From CAYLJO01 sp964383905 (lineage in GTDB: Bacteria; Acidobacteriota; Blastocatellia; Pyrinomonadales; Pyrinomonadaceae): 11,797 bases of DNA. Position 1 is the stretch's first letter, and the number at the start of each line of letters is the position of its first letter. Of the stretch, positions 7,586-11,797 are shown one piece after another. The DNA lies in contig CAYLJO010000191.1 in the NCBI GenBank assembly GCA_964383905.1, positions 1 through 11,797 of the forward strand. Direction: 5' to 3'. The position numbers and the translations under genes are program-made. The notes below the pieces were generated by a model. It was not told where the DNA came from and did no database searches. It was given only the letters and a program-made list of their open reading frames with translations.

Positions 7586-8791
7586 CTAGCTAATATATGC
7601 CAGCAGTCCGCCAATACCTGCCGGAGCGGACGAATGCGTCCCGCGGGGCATTGAGGGCGCAATCGCCAGCGCTTCATTGTGGCCTTCAAACCACACCAGA
7701 AAGGAAGATTGTTTGGCGCCCGGCAGCCGCTGCTGATTCAACCAGTTGTAATACGCCCCCATGTCGGAATCGATTAGGGAGCCAACGAGGTCGACTTCAG
7801 CACCGGGATGAGTCCCGGAAAGCAACTCATTCATCGGCTTCTGCCGTTGCCGGGGGGCAAAGCGCACGAGCAAGCTCAGCGGCTGAGCACGCCGCAGGCC
7901 TTCGCGGGCTGCCCATTGGACGAAGGTGGTGCTGAATACCTGGGTCCCGGACCCCTCCGTCAGCAAGCTGACCTGAAAGCGGCTCAACACAGGATCGCCT
8001 GCCGGTCCCGGGCGGAGGTCCTCGGGTCGGATTTGCGCCAGGATCGTCCGCAGTTTCTCCGGTCCCATGCCCGCAGATTGGATTTCTGTTTCCATCTTGC
8101 GCAGTATGGCGGTGCGCTCTGGCGCCAGGTCCTGGTATGAGACACAGGTCAGCGCCGGGTCATGGTCGCTCGCCCGGCCTCCGTCGATGTACCAGTGGCC
8201 GTACGCCGCAGGATGTCTCTTCGCCCTGGCCGCGACTGCCTCTAACAACAGCTTCAGCCCGTTTTCGGGCCTCACCCGACTAAAATAGACGCCGTGCGGA
8301 CGCAGTTTACGAAACAGTGGATAGCTGTTCTCCGTCATGCCTTGGCCGATTACGGAAATTCCTAATCTTGGTATCGGTGGGGGTTCCACTGGCGCCGCTG
8401 CCTGCAACCGGTCGGCATAAGCGATGGCCGCCGCGCGGAACGCATCGAGCTGATGCGTGGTCCAAAGATAGGCTGCGAGCTGCTCTACAAATTGAGCCGG
8501 CGCATTTATCCAGTCCAAATGTTCGAGCTTGGATGAAATACGGATTTGTGCGAAACCATGAAACCAGTCGTTGAGCTGTTCTGCGGAGAGAGAGCTAAGG
8601 CTGGCGAGCTCTTTCTCTAGTTGTTTGCGTTCGGCCGGGAACTTCCAATCATAGGCTATGACTTCTCGCAACAGGCTCGGCAAAAAGCTCAGCGGCAGCA
8701 GCTTCAGCGTGGCAATATGATCGACGGCCAGTTTCCTCGCCTGTAAAGGATAGGCGTGAAACTGTTCCGGCTTAAGATCGGAAGGAAGCAT
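7586..8791 (-). CDS. Protein of unknown function paired with the DUF1501-like gene
   Basis: This 401-residue protein cannot be assigned to a named family. Residues 1-135 are mostly helical and charged. After a proline-rich hinge (PVEPPPIP, 134-141) comes a denser, conserved-looking part: RLGISVIGQG (142-151), FRKLRPHGVYFSRVRPENG (160-178), YGHWYIDGG (197-205), LLTEGSGTQVFSTTF (276-290), RFAPRQRQKPMNELLSG (310-326) and FLVWFEGHNEALA (364-376). No signal peptide, membrane helix or known catalytic signature is obvious, although buried-looking His, Asp and Glu residues would fit an enzyme. I recall similar unnamed proteins from Acidobacteriota, without a function. The ATG at 8791 follows the stop of the upstream gene by 5 nt, and GGAGGT lies 12 nt upstream inside that gene, so the two are probably co-translated and work together. 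The stop is TAG. Confidence 0.85.
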   Translation of the reverse strand: MLPSDLKPEQFHAYPLQARKLAVDHIATLKLLPLSFLPSLLREVIAYDWKFPAERKQLEKELASLSSLSAEQLNDWFHGFAQIRISSKLEHLDWINAPAQFVEQLAAYLWTTHQLDAFRAAAIAYADRLQAAAPVEPPPIPRLGISVIGQGMTENSYPLFRKLRPHGVYFSRVRPENGLKLLLEAVAARAKRHPAAYGHWYIDGGRASDHDPALTCVSYQDLAPERTAILRKMETEIQSAGMGPEKLRTILAQIRPEDLRPGPAGDPVLSRFQVSLLTEGSGTQVFSTTFVQWAAREGLRRAQPLSLLVRFAPRQRQKPMNELLSGTHPGAEVDLVGSLIDSDMGAYYNWLNQQRLPGAKQSSFLVWFEGHNEALAIAPSMPRGTHSSAPAGIGGLLAYIS

Positions 8792-8796
8792 GGCGG

Positions 8797-9975
8797 CTAG
8801 AGCACCTCCACTATCGGCTTGCCCTGCGCCTGCGAAGGAGAGAAACCAAGCAACGACCCGAGCGTTGGGACGAGGTCGGTAAGGTCCACCGCCCGGTCGA
8901 CAACGACTCCCTGGCGCACGCCGGGTCCCATGACCACCATCCATGTTGTCCGGGAGAAAGCGTCGCCAGTACGATGGTGCTGAAATCCGTTGCCCCCGGA
9001 ATCGGTGTCCGAGTCGCGGCCGAAATCAGGCAGGATGAACATGGCGGTCTTGCCCGCGTATTCCGGCTCGCTCTGGATCGCCTTCCAGAGCTCGGCGCAG
9101 AGGCGGTCCGTCCGCCGGATGCCCTCGATGTAAAGTGAGTAGGCCCCGGCATGAGCTATGTCGATATCGTGCAAGGTGATCCATAGCAGGCTGGGGGCGA
9201 GTTGCCGCATAAGCTGGCGCGCGATATAGACCGAGAGCTCGTCGGGGCTCGATAGGGTGCGCGCGTGCGCAGTGAAATCGGCGAGCGAGAGTTTCAATAT
9301 CCGTTCCAGTTGTTCCATCTGAAACTCATTGCGCCCGAGTTCCGGCGTATCGAAAGGCGTCTCATAGTTGTCTCGCAACAGGTGATGGTAGTCGGTGCTG
9401 GCGCCGGGGATTGCTGTCGCCAGCAAATGTTTGGGCAGAATCACTCCGGCTCCGAGACCCGGGCCGTATGAACGGTGGCTGCTTTCACCGATTCGATTGA
9501 AGCCGTTGCTGGGAGCGACCACCCAGACATCGGACGCGGGACGCTTCAAGTCCCGCCGAAAGTATTCGAAGGCCGTCGGGTGTTCCGGTGGAAGAGAAGC
9601 GAAATTGTTCACCTTCTCATAGACACCGGTTGCCAGGCTGGCCGTGGCCACATAGTGGCCCAGGATTCCTCGATTAATGACCTGGCCGAAGAAGGTGGCC
9701 TGAGGGATGAGTTCATTGATGAGGTTCGGAATATTCTCCTGACCTTCGGGCGCGAATGTTTCCTGGTCCCGCGCGCCCCCGCCAAAGGTGACCACTACGG
9801 CTTTGCGCAATTTTGCGGTGGGCCGGGCGGCCCGCCCGAGGGGGGGGAAATTCAACAGCGTGCCGCCCAGCCCGGCCCCGGCAGCCGCCCGCAGAAAGTC
9901 ACGTCGCCTCCACGCGACCTGCTCCATGATCTCACGACCGGAACTTGCAGCGGCGGGGGAAAACAGACGCGTCAT
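8797..9975 (-). CDS. Tat-exported DUF1501-like protein of the alkaline phosphatase superfamily
   Basis: This 392-residue protein starts with a Tat signal, WRRRDFLRAAAGAGLGG (22-38). The following VVTFGGGARDQETFAPEGQ (61-79) resembles the DUF1501 signature in which GGPSQHETFDPKP begins the alkaline-phosphatase fold. Later metal-site-like motifs are LHDIDIAHAG (268-277), PDFGRDSD (316-323) and GFQHHRTGD (330-338). The end, VDLTDLVPTLGSLLGF (363-378), is typical of sulfatase/phosphatase-like proteins. It probably acts outside the cytoplasmic membrane on a phosphate or sulfate ester, or in a structural role; DUF1501 has no settled activity that I know. The usual first metal Asp appears replaced by Gly, so catalysis is uncertain. 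I chose the ATG at 9975 because AGAGGT lies 5 nt upstream; an ATG at 9927 would also keep the Tat motif. It is followed 5 nt later by the unknown-function gene. Confidence 0.85.
   Translation of the reverse strand: MTRLFSPAAASSGREIMEQVAWRRRDFLRAAAGAGLGGTLLNFPPLGRAARPTAKLRKAVVVTFGGGARDQETFAPEGQENIPNLINELIPQATFFGQVINRGILGHYVATASLATGVYEKVNNFASLPPEHPTAFEYFRRDLKRPASDVWVVAPSNGFNRIGESSHRSYGPGLGAGVILPKHLLATAIPGASTDYHHLLRDNYETPFDTPELGRNEFQMEQLERILKLSLADFTAHARTLSSPDELSVYIARQLMRQLAPSLLWITLHDIDIAHAGAYSLYIEGIRRTDRLCAELWKAIQSEPEYAGKTAMFILPDFGRDSDTDSGGNGFQHHRTGDAFSRTTWMVVMGPGVRQGVVVDRAVDLTDLVPTLGSLLGFSPSQAQGKPIVEVL
8804..8809 (-). promoter_or_regulatory. Ribosome binding site of the unknown-function gene, inside the DUF1501-like gene
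   Basis: GGAGGT on the minus strand lies in the last sense codons of the upstream gene (Val-Glu-Val-Leu), 12 nt before the ATG at 8791. The spacing is long for a standard site, but it is the only strong match. It suggests that translation of this gene depends on the upstream one. Confidence 0.5.
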
Positions 9976-9992
9976 TTTTAACCTCTGGGTTC

Positions 9993-10011
9993 GGGGCAAA
10001 AGGTAAGCCCC
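9993..10011 (-). other. Small GC hairpin in the leader of the DUF1501-like gene
   Basis: GGGGC (9993-9997) and GCCCC (10007-10011) can pair around a 9-nt loop. The hairpin lies 7 nt upstream of the AGAGGT ribosome site (9981-9986) in the presumed 5' leader. No T-run follows on the minus strand. It might affect translation start; only the pairing itself is seen. Confidence 0.3.
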
Positions 10012-10054
10012 CGGTTCACGCATTAATGATTGATGCTTCTCTTATGCATCGCCT

Positions 10055-10150
10055 CTAATTCAAACCACACACCATCAGGATAATTGTAGGGACAACCCCC
10101 CTGTCGTTGCCCGGCCTTTCTGTATGGGCAACCCTTATGGTTGCCCGGCT
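10055..10150. repeat. Dispersed palindromic repeat, copy A (with doubled hairpin)
   Basis: It begins CTAATTCAAAC (10055-10065) and contains GATAATTGTAGGG (10079-10091), both nearly or exactly matched in copy B at 11697-11777 in the same orientation. The differences between copies are mostly C/T changes. A first, imperfect palindrome of the GGGCAACC/GGTTGCCC type (10089-10112) is followed by a second, perfect one (10126-10146). TTGCCCGGC plus a pyrimidine-rich tail occurs after each (10108-10120 and 10142-10155). The element fills most of the gap between the TPR gene stop and the DUF1501-like gene. Confidence 0.65.
10126..10146. other. Perfect 8-bp hairpin within repeat copy A
   Basis: GGGCAACC (10126-10133) pairs exactly with GGTTGCCC (10139-10146) around the loop CTTAT. 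TTTTCT follows on the plus strand, but no T-run follows on the minus strand, where the neighbouring genes are transcribed. It is therefore a poor intrinsic terminator for the TPR gene, though it may protect the 3' end of the message. Confidence 0.6.
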
Positions 10151-10165
10151 TTTCTCTTCGAGCCG

Positions 10166-11668
10166 CTACCACTTCCTCGCAGTAGCGTTCGAATTACGCA
10201 TGGTATAGAGGAACTGCTGGATGTCGGCCGTTTGCTTGTCGGTGTCGGCCACCTCTCGTGCGTGCAGGCGCTCGAATTCGGCGAATTCCTGCTGCGCTCG
10301 CGCGGTTGCGCCGCTGCGCGCGAGCGCCTGCCCGAGGCGGTAGTGAATAACCGCGACTTCGGGCTTGAACTTAAGAGCCTGCTGGTATTGATTGATGGCA
10401 TCACTGTACTTGCGCTGACTCGCGTAGAGGATGCCGAGTTGCAGGTAAGCATCGGCATACTCTGGATCGAGCGAGATAGCAGTTTTCAACAGCGACTCAA
10501 TCTCCGTCAGCTCGGCCTCCTGCGGTTGGCCCTGACACTGTCTCCAGAGGCTCATTGCGTAGTAGTAGCGAAGAGAGGCGTTGCGCAGGTCAGTTTCCAG
10601 GAACCGCTTCATCCGGGACCTAACCTCGGTCGCCACCGGGGGCGAGAGGTTCTCATACGCCTTCCCCAGAAAGATGAGCGGCAAAGGCTCGGAAGGATTC
10701 ATATCCGAGGCTTGAAAGAACGCTTTGGCCCCTTCGTCGAACTGGCCAAGGCCGTACAACGCGATGCCGAGTCCCGCTTCGAGGCGATAAGATCGCGGGT
10801 AACGCGCCAGACCCGCTTTGAAAACCTCGACCGCCGGTTCGAACGTCTGGTGTAACAGTAGCTCCGTACCCCAGGCGAGAATGTTGTTTTCGCTTGGATC
10901 CATGCGGGCGGCCTGTTCGTACTGGGTGGCCGAGGCCAGATAATTCTTGGCTTTCTCTTCAACCTCTCCCAGGAGAGCGTGAAGCTCCGCCGTGTCGCTG
11001 ACCTTTATGAGCTCTTGAAGCAGGCCGCGGGCCTTTTCAAGGTTTCCGGTCTGTTCGTAGGCGAGGGCGAGGTCATACGCGTTGTTGTAAGCTCTCGGAT
11101 TAATCTCGTAGGCGCGCTCCAGGTACGGGACAGACTGCGCCAGCCTCCCGGTCTGGATATAGAACTCCCCTAAGTTATGGTTAGCATCATAACTTCCTGG
11201 TTCGAGCCCAACCACCTTGCGGAACATCGCTTCGGCTTCCGCTTCTCGATGGAGCCGGACCAGGTTGGTGGCGAGAGTGGTACCGGCCGCCGCGACGTTC
11301 GGCTTCAACTGGACAGCCCTCGCCAGGTGTATGTTGGCTTTCTCGTCCTGACCCAGCGCCACGTACACGAGCCCGGTCAATTCGTTGATCTCGAAACTGC
11401 TCGGGTAGGCCGCGAGCAGGGGTTGAAGCTCCCGCAGCGCCTTAATGTAATCTTGGGCCTGGTAGGCTGCGACCGCGGCTTCAAATCGGCGGTTCACGTC
11501 CCCCTGACCTGGAGCCGATTTTGTCGGGTGTGTTCCTTGGGCAGCCAGGGCTACTCGTGGTTTATCGAAACTCATACACGTCGCAACCCCAGGAAGAAGG
11601 AGAAGCGCTGCGATCAATGAACCCGTACGCTGAAGCGGAAGATAACCTCTCTGGAATACCCGGATCAT
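10166..11668 (-). CDS. Exported TPR protein
   Basis: The protein has 500 residues. A basic N-terminus and a hydrophobic stretch (SLIAALLLLPGVA, 17-29) form a Sec-type signal peptide or an N-terminal anchor. The VATC at 28-31 resembles a lipoprotein box, but Thr before Cys is unusual; a cut after VALA (about residue 42) is an alternative. The rest, about 58-475, is tetratricopeptide repeats such as ADAYLQLGILYASQRKYSDA. There is no catalytic domain, so a periplasmic scaffold or partner-binding role is inferred. I chose the ATG at 11668, which keeps the signal peptide and has the weak site GCAGAG 8 nt upstream; a GTG at 11686 would add six residues. The gene stands alone, bracketed by two copies of a palindromic repeat, with 190 bp before the next gene. 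Confidence 0.9.
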   Translation of the reverse strand: MIRVFQRGYLPLQRTGSLIAALLLLPGVATCMSFDKPRVALAAQGTHPTKSAPGQGDVNRRFEAAVAAYQAQDYIKALRELQPLLAAYPSSFEINELTGLVYVALGQDEKANIHLARAVQLKPNVAAAGTTLATNLVRLHREAEAEAMFRKVVGLEPGSYDANHNLGEFYIQTGRLAQSVPYLERAYEINPRAYNNAYDLALAYEQTGNLEKARGLLQELIKVSDTAELHALLGEVEEKAKNYLASATQYEQAARMDPSENNILAWGTELLLHQTFEPAVEVFKAGLARYPRSYRLEAGLGIALYGLGQFDEGAKAFFQASDMNPSEPLPLIFLGKAYENLSPPVATEVRSRMKRFLETDLRNASLRYYYAMSLWRQCQGQPQEAELTEIESLLKTAISLDPEYADAYLQLGILYASQRKYSDAINQYQQALKFKPEVAVIHYRLGQALARSGATARAQQEFAEFERLHAREVADTDKQTADIQQFLYTMRNSNATARKW

Positions 11669-11696
11669 AGTAAAACTCTGCCACACAAGCCGGAGC

Positions 11697-11777
11697 CTAA
11701 ATCAAACTACATATCACTGTGATAATTGTAGGGGCAACCCTCGTGGTTGCCCGCTGCACTCCCGTGGCCTGATTTAG
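11697..11777. repeat. Dispersed palindromic repeat, copy B, with inverted ends (MITE-like)
   Basis: The ends are CTAAATCA (11697-11704) and TGATTTAG (11770-11777), an exact 8-bp inverted pair 81 bp apart. Inside are GATAATTGTAGGG (11721-11733), shared with copy A, and a perfect hairpin GGGCAACC/GGTTGCCC (11732-11739, 11745-11752) with loop CTCGT. There is no coding capacity and no obvious target-site duplication. It sits directly upstream of the TPR gene, 28 nt before its start. Confidence 0.6.
11712..11724. promoter_or_regulatory. Perfect palindrome TATCACTGTGATA upstream of the TPR gene
   Basis: This 13-bp palindrome with one central base lies 43 nt before the TPR gene ATG, inside repeat copy B. 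The aligned place in copy A is not palindromic, so it is not simply part of the repeat consensus. Its size and position fit the operator of a dimeric repressor, but no regulator is encoded in the window. Confidence 0.35.
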
Positions 11778-11797
11778 ATGAACGACCTGCAAGCTAG

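Noticed and set aside
10126..10146. Hairpin as intrinsic terminator of the TPR gene
   Set aside because: The T-rich tail is on the plus strand only; the gene is transcribed from the minus strand. The hairpin is better explained by the dispersed repeat.
10055..11777. Repeats as a CRISPR array
   Set aside because: There are only two or three diverged copies, 1.6 kb apart, with no regular spacers and no cas genes.
11778..11797. Plus-strand ATG opening MNDLQA at the right edge
   Set aside because: Only six codons are visible, with no good ribosome site, so it cannot be told from chance.

Overview
The window looks like chromosomal DNA of a moderately GC-rich, Gram-negative heterotroph. I infer a soil Acidobacteriota-type bacterium. 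The grounds are two long TPR proteins, two Tat-exported proteins, a XylE-like sugar porter beside a Tat-exported glycoside hydrolase, a DUF5107-TPR fusion and a DUF1501-like protein. No ribosomal or housekeeping marker is present, so the phylum is inference only.

All six well-supported genes lie on the minus strand. In transcription order (right to left) they are: a secreted TPR protein (11668-10166); a Tat-exported DUF1501-like, alkaline-phosphatase-superfamily protein (9975-8797); a 401-residue protein of unknown function (8791-7586); a sugar/H+ symporter of the XylE type (7398-5965); a Tat-exported family-2 glycoside hydrolase (5911-3767); and a 1112-residue DUF5107-TPR protein (3765-427). 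They form three units separated by gaps of about 190 bp: the TPR gene alone, the DUF1501-like/unknown pair (5-nt gap, ribosome site of the second gene inside the first), and the porter-hydrolase-DUF5107 sugar operon (53-nt and 1-nt gaps, ribosome site of the last gene inside the hydrolase).

The sugar operon reads as a complete small glycoside-utilisation unit. The hydrolase would release sugar outside the cytoplasmic membrane, the symporter would import it, and the DUF5107-TPR protein, which has no visible signal peptide, would act inside. The real substrate cannot be read from the sequence.

The non-coding DNA has its own structure. Related palindromic repeats sit on both sides of the TPR gene (10055-10150 and 11697-11777); the second is bounded by 8-bp inverted ends like a tiny non-autonomous element. 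The region upstream of the sugar operon carries repeated short motifs that could be operators. The left end (1-426) has no intact gene. It holds a possible 3' tail of a plus-strand gene (1-57), an internally deleted IS110-family transposase relic (about 225-59, minus) and roughly 200 bp without a recognisable gene.
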